Assembly (NCBI GenBank): GCA_027625915.1
Contig: JANTQA010000070.1
Span: forward strand, 9,491,001 to 9,555,000
Length of the DNA stretch: 64,000 nucleotides
Reading direction: 5' to 3'
From: Anaeramoeba flamelloides
Taxonomy: Eukaryota; Metamonada; Anaeramoebidae
Shown here: in pieces, positions 1 through 11,182 of the stretch
Numbering within the stretch: the stretch's first letter is position 1
Layout: each line of letters starts with the position of its first letter
The notes under the pieces: generated by a model
Databases searched by the model: none
The model's input: only the letters and a program-made list of their open reading frames with translations
What the model was told of the DNA's origin: nothing
Program-made: the position numbers and the translations under genes

Positions 1-9
1 AGTGTTTGA

Positions 10-119
10 AAAATTTTTTCAAAATTTAAGGACTATTCGTATCTTATGGTTGACGAATATTACTTCAAGGATAACAACATATTTATTCACTTAAAAGAAT
101 ATTTAGTCAAGAAATCTTG
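10..119 (+). other. possible terminal exon of an upstream gene
   Basis: A short open frame follows an in-frame stop at 7-9 and ends at a stop at 117-119. It reads about 36 residues with a charged, non-repetitive make-up, including the stretch YLMVDEYYFKD. An AG at about 38-39 could serve as a splice acceptor. No family is recognised and chance is a real possibility in such AT-rich DNA. The stretch 120-160 holds nothing. Confidence 0.2.
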
Positions 120-159
120 ATCAAAATTTAAATTTTAGATTTTTATTTTCAATAATTTT

Positions 160-1850
160 CTTTGATCCAAATTCCAAATTTACCTTAAAAAGGTTCAAAA
201 ACCAAAATTTTCTTACTTCGCTTTCCCACCACATCATTTCCAACACACCACGGCATTTGGGTTACCAATAATATAACATTTGAATATAATGTGTAGTGAA
301 GACAAAGTAAAAACTAAAGAAAATTTATTTTAAATTTTGACCTTGATTTAAACTCCAATCCAAAATTTTTAACAAATTAAAATCCAATTTTTGAAAACAA
401 AAATCTTTTTGAATCAATTCTTAAAAAAATACCAAATTAGAACCATTCACTAATTAAAATGTTAACAATTGTTTATCAATAAAAATAAACGCAAAAAAAA
501 AAAAAAAAATATTATCAATACTAATAAATTATCGATGTGTTTAAAATTTTTGAAGATGAGCGAACAAAAAAAAAAAACGGATTGGATTTATTGTTAATGA
601 TTAAATGAAATCTCATCCAATCTGTTAAAGAGAGAATTTTGAAGTGACTAAATTCGAGATTTCCCTTCGTGATCAAATTCGTGATCAAATTCGTGACAAA
701 ATTTGTGACTTCTTTCGTGACTAAATTTGACACTTCTAATTTAAAGAGTATCTAAATAGATACAGTTATCAGAAGTATTTGAATCTTAATTTAGTTTTCT
801 AAATAAAAAAAAGAAAAGAAAGAATAAAAAATGAAGAAGTGGTGAAAAAATGATAGAATGGTAAGAATGAAAATTGAAGAAAAAATAAAGAGGTTTAAAA
901 TGATTGTTGTGCGAAACCTGAAGTCATCTGTTTCAAATGAAGTGTTATGTGTTGCTATTTATTTGAATTTGAGCTCCTTTTTTCTAATTGTGTGTTGAGT
1001 CATATTGGTCATAATATATTCTATGGTAATGTCATAGATTTCTTTTATGTTCATTTTCCTCAATAATTCATCTGTGTCTTTTTTGATTATTATGTTATAA
1101 TCAAACATTTTGATTTTTTTGATTTGTTTCTTGCAGTGCCTTCTGGTTATCTCATATTTTTCACAATCCCAAATAATGTGGTCTGTATCATCAATTTTTT
1201 TGTTACAGCATGGGCATAATTTGGAATTTATTCCCTTTTCCTCCTCTATAACAGCATCTATTCAATCCATAACAGAAAGATTTGAGTTTTAATTATGTAC
1301 TTGATGATTTTCAGTTTTAAGTAGGGCTGTTTTTCTTTGAAATTTTCTGGAAACTGTTTAATCTTTCGGTATTTCTTTAGTTTCCAGCTTTCGTCTCCTT
1401 TAGATGAATTGACTTTGCCTTATATTGATTTTATGTGGACTTGGTGGAGTTTTTTCTTAATTTCAATTTTAACCATGTTTTCCCAATCAATACCTTCAAT
1501 TTCACCCAAAAAAAAATGCATGGGTAAATTTTTTTAAATTCTATAAACAACTATTGATCGATCAAATGGTTAGATTCGACCAACTTATTTTAGTTCTTCT
1601 GTTTTGAACAACTCAACTTTAACCAAATACCAATCGTTCAAAAAAATTATTTATCGAACCAAGCAGGTTACGTAATTCAAAAAATGAAATGAAAACAAAA
1701 AACGTAAAAGATTAAAAACTAAATTTCATATTTTTACAAAAATCAAAATTTATTTCCAATTTGAATGGAAATTATTTTATTATGGTTCTTTCAACTGTTA
1801 TAACTATGCGGGAAGTTTTGAATTTTAGTTTATTTACCAAATATCTTCAA
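160..1850. repeat. dispersed repeat A, copy 1, split by an insertion
   Basis: Segments 340-545 and 1546-1850 match, in inverted orientation, 4280-4415 and 3840-4160. The shared core includes the stretch GATCGATCAAATGG and a long A/T-rich block around a TTTTTACGTTTT motif. In copy 2 the two halves lie about 120 bp apart. Here they are separated by about 1 kb, which is the LINE remnant. The segment 160-290 also resembles 3810-3930 in direct orientation, so the family may have inverted ends. A third copy lies at 30620-30960. Confidence 0.6.
583..1535 (-). mobile_element. 5'-truncated LINE remnant with its 3' UTR
   Basis: Read on the minus strand, about 1260-959 encodes a C-terminal zinc-knuckle of non-LTR retrotransposon polymerases: CPCC, eight residues, H, four residues, C, followed by a lysine-rich tail and a stop at 959-961. 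Upstream (about 1530-1260) the same product seems to continue but the frame is interrupted by at least one stop and one frame change, so the copy is dead. The reverse transcriptase palm is absent, consistent with 5' truncation. The segment 583-958 is the putative 3' UTR, and a matching tail occurs alone at 43735-43925. Clade cannot be told from this fragment. Confidence 0.65.
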
Positions 1851-1939
1851 TTATTCCAACAATAAAAATTAAAAACAAAATCATTTATAATACCATTTTT
1901 ATAATTTATATTATTATTTGTTTGTTTGTTTTTGAAAAG

Positions 1940-2242
1940 GTTGTTCAAGATGGCTTTAAATTTTTTTCAAATAAAAGAATGGTGACCGTTTTCAGTGCAC
2001 CAAATTATTGTGATCAATTTGATAATGCGGGGGCAATGATGATAGTAGAAGAAGATTTGACCTGTTCATTTTTTGTATGATTAAACTCCACTTTTTGTTA
2101 ATTTTTTTTTTTCTTTATAAAATATATTAATATTTATTTCTTATTTATTTATTAATTAATTAATTTTTAATAGGTTATCAAATCAAAAAATAATCCAAAG
2201 GATCGAAACCAACCATTATTATCAAATAGATTACGAAAATAA
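1940..2242 (+). CDS. PP1-type Ser/Thr phosphatase, C-terminal exons
   Basis: Two exons are visible: 1940-2074 and 2174-2242, joined by a 99-bp intron (GTATGA...AATAG). The 68 readable residues match the C-terminal end of the protein phosphatase 1 catalytic subunit. [26 protein letters not shown] and CSFF align with the PP1 segment that holds the beta12-beta13 loop and the cysteine that binds microcystin. PP1 dephosphorylates Ser/Thr on many substrates through regulatory partners. In place of the usual NYCGEFDN this copy has NYCDQFDN, and the tail after CSFF is short and basic (ends NRLRK). The exon begins after AAAAG, so an upstream intron is implied. The metal-binding motifs are not in the window: either they lie before position 1 beyond an intron of more than 1.9 kb that carries repeat A and the LINE, or this is a detached fragment. 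AATAAA-like sequence follows the stop. Confidence 0.75.
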
Positions 2243-2951
2243 TTTTTCGAACAATTTTAATAAATAAACAATTTTAATATAAATAATTATTATATGAAAT
2301 TTTTTTTTGCATATTTCTTACAATTTTACCAATAAAAATTAAAATTAAATGATTTTTTCTCGAAAAATTTTATTAATATCGAAATTTTTCGAATCAAATT
2401 AGAACCACTATTAATAACTTAATATTTCTAAATATTTTATACATTGATATTTATTCCCAAAAAATATTTACTTTGAAAAACAAGAAAAAGTAATTTTTGA
2501 AATATTTATTATTTCTTTTTTGAATATTTAATATTTATTTTTTTGGATTTAATATTCATTTATGGACCACGGTCTTTGAAATACAGAAAGGGTTATATTA
2601 TGTATACTGTAATATCGTATTATTTTGATTCTTAGTTAATCAATCTACAACTTCGAATTAAATTATTTTCAAAGATTAAACTCTTATTCAGGATTGTTGA
2701 ATCAAAAAATAAATCGAAATATTAATTATTTCTTTTAATTTACAAAAAGGAATGAAACAAGTAGAATAATGTGGACTAGTGTGGGTTAAGTGTTCTTATA
2801 ACTCTAAATATTTTTATTTTTTATACTTTTTACCTTTTCCAAATTTTTCTTTTTAAGTTGTTTGGGTTCCTCCTCTTTTTAGAGAACTGAATCCAACGAA
2901 TGCGATCTGAAGCCAACCAAAGTGAACCGAATTGGACTTTCCGTACAATCT

Positions 2952-3013
2952 GTCGAGTCGTTACCTTGACTGGGTTTTTGCTGTCGAGTCGGTATCTTGT
3001 ACTGGGATTTTGC
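2952..3013. repeat. two tandem 31-bp copies in a GC-richer island
   Basis: Two adjacent imperfect copies start with CTGTCGAGTCG and end near CTGGG followed by TTTTG. The surrounding 2880-3015 is clearly less AT-rich than its flanks. Open frames exist on both strands but none resembles a known protein. Confidence 0.5.
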
Positions 3014-3809
3014 GAAAACAAGATTTGGGAAACTTGCAAAAAAAAAAATAAAAAAAAAAGCAACTCAAAAAAAAAAAAAAAAAAAAAAAAAAAAGCAACT
3101 CAATTCTGTAAAACCAAATCTTATTCTTAAAACCTTAGCACTTTATAGAATCAAACCATCTATAAAGTTTCTAAAAAACTTAATAAAGTAACCTATTTCA
3201 TTTGATCTATAGTTGTTCAAATATTTAGATCTCTTTATTAAAACAAGAAATTATTGAAAATATTGATCATTTTTTATGGGTCTATCCTTCCTATGAAAAA
3301 GATAGATTAATATTTCATAACAAATTAAAAAAAAAAAAATCTTAATGAATTAATTTAAAGCAAACAGTTTGAAACTATTTTCATTAAATAATAATCGTGA
3401 AATCTATGATTTTACGCTTAAATTTCTTTTTGGGAATTTAAGTAAAAGGGTATCCAGAGTGTAATTTACACTTCTTCAACAATAAAAAAAAAAAAAAACT
3501 CAAAATATTTTTAAAAAAATTGAAAAACGAAAAGTTTCAGGTCACACGCCGGAGGTTTTATAGAATTTCAGTTTTTATTGAGAAAATCAAAAAATTTTCA
3601 TTAGAAATAAAAAATCCAAGAAAATGCCATAGAGGTTTTATTTTAATTCCAGAAATAAAATAAAGAAACATCCTTTGAAAAAAAAAACAACAATGAACAT
3701 TTGACTCTCTAAATCAAGATCATAGAAATATCAATTGAGATTGTTCACATGGAGCGAATGTATTTGTTTTATTTGTAAAAATTAGAAAATTGACAACAAT
3801 CACAATATT

Positions 3810-4440
3810 CTACTTTCCGAATCCAAACTTTACCTTGAAAAAGTTTACAAACTAAAATTCTAAAATAAGTTAAAAATTCAAAATTTTTAACTCCGTTAAA
3901 ACCGTTAAAAGAACCACAATAATATAATTTCCATTCAAATTGGAAACAAATTTTGAACTTTGTAAAAATATGAAAATTAGTTTTTCATCTTTTACGTTTT
4001 TTGGTTTCATTTCATTTTTTAAATTACGTAACTTGTTTGGTTCGATCAAAATTTTTTTTCAATGATTGTTATTTGGTTAAAATTGAGTTTTTTAAAATGG
4101 AAGATCTAAAATAAAATTAGTTAATGGTATCTTTCCATTTGATCGATCAATAATTGTAATCAAATATAAACAAATATACCAGTGTATTTTTTTTTGGATA
4201 TCCAATATTTTTTAACACACCATTGATTTATTTGTGTTGACAATTATTTATTTTTTTGTTTTGTGGGTATTGTTATTTTTAAACAATTGTAAATAGTTTA
4301 ATTGTGAATAGTTCTAATTTGGTATTTTTTTAAGAATTGATTTAAAACGATTTGTTTTTTCAAATTTTAAATTTTGGTGTGTTAACAATTTTGGATTGTG
4401 GTTTATTATTGACCAACTGTTTCCAGCAATAAAGAGTTTC
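3810..4440. repeat. dispersed repeat A, copy 2 (uninterrupted)
   Basis: Inverted relative to copy 1: 3840-4160 matches 1546-1850 and 4280-4415 matches 340-545. It shows the state of the repeat without the 1-kb LINE insert. Confidence 0.6.
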
Positions 4441-6260
4441 GACTTGTGGTGTAAATATATTTCAGAAAGAACGGGATATCATCAAAATTTTTAGAACACT
4501 TCAAAACAGTTAAATGCATAATAGTGCTGTACTTTAATTGCTTTTAAATTGGAAATATTTTTGATTTTTTAAAAAAAAGTTTTTCAACTGTTGTTATTGA
4601 AGTTTGAGAATCCCAAAAAAATGATCGATAATATAATGATTTCTATTCAAATCAGAATTTGCACATATTTTGAATTCGACCAAGTAAGTAGGTTATTGTA
4701 CCATTTTTGAAATATTTGATTGCAACAACATTACTGAAAAGTGATTTTTAGAGTACCATTTAATATTAAAACTTTGGTATCGAAATATCGTTAATTATTC
4801 AATTTGTGAAAAGAAAGCGAACCCAAAGCAAATTCAGAGTTGAATCTTCCAATTTTTCAATTTTTTGTATATTTTTTCTAATTTCATTTTTGGTTTGATT
4901 AAATTAGTTTTTTGGATCAAGAAATATTTTTATGGAGATGGTTGAAATTAATCATTAAATAAACCAAAAAAATAGACATGGGAAGGTGTGTATTTGAAAC
5001 AAATCTTTTCTTTTAAAAGGTCAAACAAGAAATATAACCTTTCTATAAAGAAACTTACTTAACCCAAGAATGGGGAAAAAAAATTCAACATGAGTCTTTT
5101 TTCGAATATTTTTTTTTTTCTTTTTCTTCTTAATTTGTATGAATCCAAACTAGTAATGTCTGGAAATTTCACATTCCATTACTATTTATTATTATTTGTA
5201 CAAAACATTTTTTTCAAATTTGCTTTCAAGATTCTGTTTTCAAATATTTTTTTCAAAGATAGACATAACAAAGAATACTTTTTGAAAGATTAAAAATAAA
5301 GGGGTTGAATTCTCGAAATCAAAAAACAGTTACAAAATATTCAACCCAACTTAAAAGAAAAATAGAGAAAAATATTCAAGAATTTCAATCAAGAATTCAG
5401 AATTATTTTGAGTTCTTTAATTTTCGAAAAAATTAATGATTTTCAAATCAAACAAATACATCCCATAAATCTTTGTTTCTGAAGAAGAATTTAAAATCTC
5501 TGATTTTGTGAACCAAAACTAGAATTAGATGAATTAAAAGAAAATAGGATTTTTAAATTCATTTTGGAAATTCTTTATAAATAAACAGTAATTTGTTTAT
5601 CAAGCATTTTACAAACAAAAGTATTTTCATTAAGAATTAAAAAAAAACCAAATTAAGAAGAAGTAACGTTCTCAAATGTTACAGACAATATCTAGAAATA
5701 AAAGATTTTTATTTATTTTTTCAAGATCAATTTTTTCATTTCTTGGAATTTCATTTTTTTAATTGGTTTGAAAATATATTATACTAGGATATATCCCACT
5801 CTAGTATTTATTAAAATATCAATGTTTTTAGTTCAAGAAATGATTTGAATATTTCAGTTTTGCATATAACTGATGGCACTCAAAATTTGTAAAATGTACT
5901 TACTCCCTTAAACAAAAAATCTCTTCAATTATTTGTGTTGTTAATACATTAAATTTCAATTGTACCTAAACCTTAAAATTGAGATAGCCCTTAAGACGTT
6001 GGTGTGAAGATTTTTAAATCAAAAAAGATGAGAAAAAGATCATAATGAAATTTATTTCTTATAAAGTTTGGTTCACCAACAATAAAAAGAATCTATTTGA
6101 AACCAAACAAGTAAACATGTAGGAATCAAATAAAAATAAAAAAAAAAATGAAAAGTACTTTTAAAAAAAGATATAAAGTAAAAAGATCAATAAAAATATA
6201 AAAAAGATCGAAGGATCAAAAATAAAATTTTAAAAATAAAAGAAAAAAAAAAAATGCAAC

Positions 6261-9200
6261 TTAAAGGTTGACAATATTTTCTTTAATGAAATCGATGATT
6301 TGTTGAGCGTATGATTGAGAAGAAGTTCTTATATTGATATTCAATACATTATTATTTAAATTTACCAAAATAACTGCATGCTTGCCATCGATAGTTTTAC
6401 CATATAGCGTCGCAACTTTAGGATTGCTTTCGCATATTTGAACGTTTAATAATTTGATCAAGTATTCGACATATTTATTAAAGTCGTGAGGAGGGTTGGG
6501 TAATTCGAATTTTGATAAAGAAGAAATCTCACCGCCCCGCAAAATTGAAACAAGACTTTCTCGATCGATTTTGATTGGGATCAAGTAAGTTGCGGGATAA
6601 ATCGCGAATTTGAATTCCACTTGGCTTTTGGATTTTTTACCGGGGTAAACATAAGTGGCCTTGCATTGTGCGGAAAGGGCACTTTCGATTCCTTGAAGAG
6701 AAAAAATAAGCTTTAAGGTGGCGCGTCCCGATGCGCTAGTTTTGATTAATTTAAAGGAAGATTGGGAAGTGGAAGCGACTTCAATTCTAAAATGGTTGAG
6801 TGGTCTTCCTGATCGAGTTCTTCCAGAGAGCTTTACAAATACCTTACTTGGTTCATTTTTTTCGATATATTGCTCCATTTTGATGATTATTTTTCGATCT
6901 TGATAGGCCTTATTGAGATCGTTCTTTTTTTTTTCATCTGTTCTTTGTGAATGTGTTTTTGTTGTTTGCCTTTTGGGTTGTTCTTTACTTTCTTTCTTTT
7001 GGATTGTTTCCTTTGGCTTTTCTAATTCAGTTAAAAGGCCTTCAAAATTGTTATTTTGCTTTTGTGTTTGTGTTTGTGTTTGCGTTTGCGTTTGTGTTTG
7101 GTTTACTTTTGGTGTGTCAAAGTTAATTAAGTCAAAGGCCTGATATGGGTTTTTACTTTCTTGTGTGGTAGTTTTTTTATTTTCTTTACTTTGCGAAGTT
7201 TTGCCGTGATGCTTGCCATGGTGTTTGCCATGATGTTTACCGTGGTGTTTACGATGATGGCGATGTTGCTTTTTTTCCTCTTCTTTTTCATTAACCTTCT
7301 CCTCGGTTTTTTGATGTCGCGAATGGTGCTTGGAATGATGCTTTTTATGATGTCTATGGCGGGACTTGTGTTTATCCTCTGTTTTATTATTGGCCAATTT
7401 CATATCCTTTCTCGATTTTTCTTCTTTTTCCTTGCCGTATTGCTGGACCTTAGGTAAAATGAAGCCCTCTCTTTGAGAAAGATCGAGCTTTGCAAGCGAA
7501 GAAAAGAGTTCGCTCGTTTTTTTCTTTGACTTTTCCTCATCTGAAGAAGGCAGGGCATCCTCTGGCTGATCCATTACGCTGGCAACTTCAACAACGACAT
7601 CTGGCGATTTGTTTCTGGCGCGCTTTGGCTTTCTCCTTGATTTCCCCTTTTGAGTGCCAACTTTAATATCAATGCCCAAGTCTGTAAGTTGCTTTGTTGG
7701 AATATCCTCGGTTTGATCGTCACTGTCTCTATTTTTCGAGCGGCCACGGTGATGCTTTGAATGGCGGTGTCTTCGATGCTTCGAGCCGTGATGTCCGCGG
7801 TGGCGCTTTTCGCCGTCTTTAATGATGTATGGGTTTAATTTGTTATCGTCTTCTCTTTCCTTCCTCGATTTATGGCCTCGCTTGTGATGTTTGTTCTTTT
7901 TCCTTGCCATTTCTTTCTTCATCCTTCTTCTTTTTGCCCTTTTCCCCTCGTATCGGAACATTTTCTCAAATTCATCCTCGTCTGAATCATAATTATCAGA
8001 TTCCTCTTCCTTTGGTGGCTCGTTGATCCATGCATCTAAATCAAGATCCTTTGGTACCCTGACCTTTTTCTGGGCGTTTTTGGCCACTGGATTGAGCTCT
8101 TCAGAAAAGACACTGAAAAATTCTTTATCGATCGCTGTTCCCATTGAGCGCATATCCTTATTTAATTTCAAAATAGACAAAAAGGTGCATGCCCTTTCTT
8201 GTACTTCTAAATGAATGGATTGTGTAAAAGTTGGCAAATTGGTTTCAAGGATTTCTTCGATTTCTAAAATTTCTTCTTCGTCATTGTTTTCTTCATCTTC
8301 TTGGTTTTCTTTCAAAATATTTAAATATAATTTTAACGAATTTTGAAGGAAGAGGGCTTGCACTCGTGGAGACTGAGTAACAGATCTTGGTTGAAGCAAA
8401 TACTCAATCGCGATTCTGGGCTCATCTTCATCAAGGAAATTTGAAAATTCACCAAGGCAATAGGACGCAGCATATAAGATCTCGCCAGACAAATTCTTGA
8501 TATTGCTATTAATCAGTTTTAAAAATCTGGAGACTCCATATTCCCTTAAGGCCTTGACCCTTACCATAACATCCAATATTCGTTCAGATATTTTCGATCC
8601 AATTTTGGTATCAGGAGTCGATCCTAAATTGATCAAGGTATTTAAATACCATTCAAAGTCTCTGATACGTCCATAATTTTCAGCATAGCAAATGGAGAGA
8701 ATTTTTTCAATCAACTCGTCTTGGAAGGAGCCCTCAGAGGCAGAAACGTGCTCCAATAATTTTCTCACAATGTCAATCAGATTTTGACGATTGGCCATAT
8801 TGGAAATCAAATCTAATGCCCTCATCCTGATCATTACATCATCATCCTTTAAGCATTTGACAATGATGTCACGATTTTCTGCTACCAAGCCTGGGTATTC
8901 TTTCATCAATTTGTTGTACGCAACTAATCCCAAATACTTCAAGTTTCGATCACTCGATTCAACAAAGATCCTTAACTTTTCCGCAGACAATTTGACAATC
9001 GATTTGTATTTAGTCATACCAAGAAGAACAACGTTAATGGCTTCATATAAGACGGATTTGGATCCTGAATTATTCAGGATTTCTGATAAGGGCTCAACTA
9101 GCTTTCTAGATAGCCTTTTTTCAACAGTTGTTAAAAGTGAGATCGCCTTTAAGACCTTAATGAGCATCCAATTGTTTGAGTATTTTTTTAATTTTCGAAA

Positions 9201-10147
9201 TAATGCGGGAATCAGTGCAGTGAAGTTTTTGGGTGTTTTTGTTACAAGCTCACAAACTACATTTACAGCTGCCCACTGAACATCTTTTAAAATTTTTTAA
9301 AGATTTTTTTTTTTTTGAAAATTTTTGGAAAAAAAAAAATGGAAAAAAAAGTAAATTGAAAAGAAAAAAAAAAATAAAAATTAAAAAAAAAAAAAAAAAT
9401 TACTTGGATCATCATCATCAAGTCGATCTTTTAATCTTGGAAAAGCACCTAAAAGTGCGTCTGGGTATTTAATAAAAATTGAATATAAAGTTAAAATTGC
9501 CATTCTTCTTAAAAAAGGTCTATTTTCGTTAAATAAAAGAAGAAAAAAAAAAAAAAAATTTTTGAATAAAATTGTTGAAATTGAAAAACAAGAAAAGGAT
9601 CGTATTTTTACCTATTTGAAGTTGTCATTGTCAAAACATCAGAAACAAGATTTCTAGCAAGTTCAAGAGTACATACGTTTGACAAAGTATCAAGAGCAAC
9701 ACATGCTTGGTAAGTATTTTGAGAAATAAAATCCTATTGTTAGTTTTTGAGATGATAAAATTAAAAAAAAAAAAAGGTTTTAAAAATTTTAAAGTAAGAA
9801 TAAAAGAAAAAAAAAAAAAAAAAATTAAAAACCTTTTTAAGTTGACCAGTCAACATAATTAAAACATCTGTCTTTTCATGAAAAGATTGACGAATAGCAA
9901 GATAAGCAATTCTTTTATTTTCAAAAGAAGGACTTGGAAGAATTTCAAGCATATAAAAACAAGCAAATCCCATTGATTGTCCAAACATTTGAAGATAGGT
10001 CAGTTTTTGAATCGCAACTGCTTTGACATCAATATTTGTACCATTTAATTCAGTTTTGATTTCATTCATACATTCAGAAATGTATGCAGAGGGATGCTTT
10101 TTTGTTTTACGGATCCCTCGAACAATATCAGTAAGAGATTTTCCCAT
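6261..10147 (-). CDS. AP3D1: AP-3 adaptor complex subunit delta
   Basis: Large subunit of the AP-3 coat, which sorts cargo from endosome/Golgi to lysosome-related compartments. Exons (minus strand): 9833-10147, 9612-9733, 9404-9519 and 6261-9283, phases 0, 2 and 1, giving 1191 residues; animal delta is about 1150-1215. The start ATG gives MGKSLTDIVRGIRKTKKHP, matching the family N-terminus. The adaptin HEAT-like solenoid runs to about residue 570, with family-typical YLQM, QSFHEKTDV, NLKYLG, RALDL and LYAASYCLGEFS. DLDAWINEPP at about 600 is a delta signature. The hinge (about 610-970) is very rich in His, Lys and Arg, with repeated KHHG units, then acidic and Thr-Gln repeats. LINFD at 903-907 fits a clathrin box. 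A folded ear-like domain occupies about 985-1191. Introns are 92-120 bp, AT-rich, one with ACTAACAATAG at its acceptor. Confidence 0.93.
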
Positions 10148-10603
10148 TTGAAAAAAAAATTGAAAAATAAAAAATTGAAAAAATGAAATATTTTGTTTGT
10201 TTTCTTTGAATCGTTAATTTTTGCAAATTGAATATTTATTTAAGTTTGGTTATATTTGGAGTTTTACTTTCCTTTTTGAAAATTAATCAATATTTAAAAT
10301 TTTACTTTGAAACAACTTTATTTTTCTTTTTTGAGAAAGAGTAAAAAGACAACAAAACTTTGTCTATTATTCTACTGTTTGAAAAAAGTTGATACTATAA
10401 GTTTTTTACTAAATACTTGAAATTCATAAAATAAACATTTTGGATCCTAGACATAAAACTTTGAGATCATACTTTCTTAAAACAGTAACATTAACTGTTG
10501 ACCTTTTTCAAATCAGATTTGTTGTGTTATATTTTGTTTAAAAACCCCATTATTTCTCAAGACAAAACGAAAAGAATTTGATTTTTCATACCTATGTTAT
10601 TAA

Positions 10604-11182
10604 GGTTTGTGATCCCTGAATATTGGAAAAAAGGTTATCTTGTATTGGATGTAATGGGTTGTTAATTTTGGTTCTTAATTGATCGATCTTGGGCTTGGTA
10701 TGGATTTTGATAGTTACCTAAAAATGCAATTATTTTTCAATTTAATGTTTTTTTTTTTCAGGAATCTGAATAAAGAGTATAAGGTTAATACTTTGGTAGG
10801 TATTTAAAAATGTATTTTGATTTTTAGGTTGTAAATTGAAATATTTCTTTCCCTTTTTAGTAGATTAACTAAAAAAAATATATATATAAAAATTTATCAG
10901 CTATTTACTATAAAAACTATTTAAAAATTTCTTAATAAAACCAAACCCTAATTAAAAAAATCAACTGGTAACACACAACCCAATTGTTTTTATAACATAA
11001 GTTACAGTTGATAAATCTTATCTTAGACTCTTTAATTTGGATTTGGGAAAAAAAAATTTCATTTTTTGGCCACTATCAAAATCCATATCAAGCCCAAGAC
11101 GAATCAGTTAAGAATCGGATTAACAAATAACAACACACTGAATCTAAGATTATATTTTTTCAAATTTTAGGGATTGTATACC
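10604..11182. mobile_element. TTAA-flanked long-TIR element, copy 1 (579 bp)
   Basis: The element is flanked by TTAA at 10600-10603 and 11183-11186. Its ends are inverted repeats of about 110 bp: the left arm begins GGTTTGTGATCCC and continues through TTGGGCTTGGTATGGATTTT, mirrored by the right arm ending in ATACC. No open frame for a transposase is seen, so it would be non-autonomous. TTAA flanks are the target-site rule of piggyBac-type transposases; assignment to that superfamily is inference. Sister copies lie at 46863-47417 and, reduced to a hairpin, at 30336-30382. Confidence 0.8.

Larger units (their letters stand above)
2243..6260. other. intergenic spacer with repeats
   Basis: No gene is supported over about 4 kb. 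It contains the paired 31-bp direct repeat at 2952-3013, a long A-rich tract at about 3040-3093, and repeat A copy 2. A stretch near 3430-3500 resembles 59770-59825 (shared AGTGTAATTTAC). Between about 4450 and 6260 nothing beyond AT-rich sequence was seen. Confidence 0.6.

Noticed and set aside
6913-7457. Plus-strand frames of 76 and 98 codons opposite AP-3 delta
   Set aside because: They are antisense shadows of the His-rich and Thr-Gln repeat coding sequence, composed of Cys-Val and Met-Phe-Thr runs.
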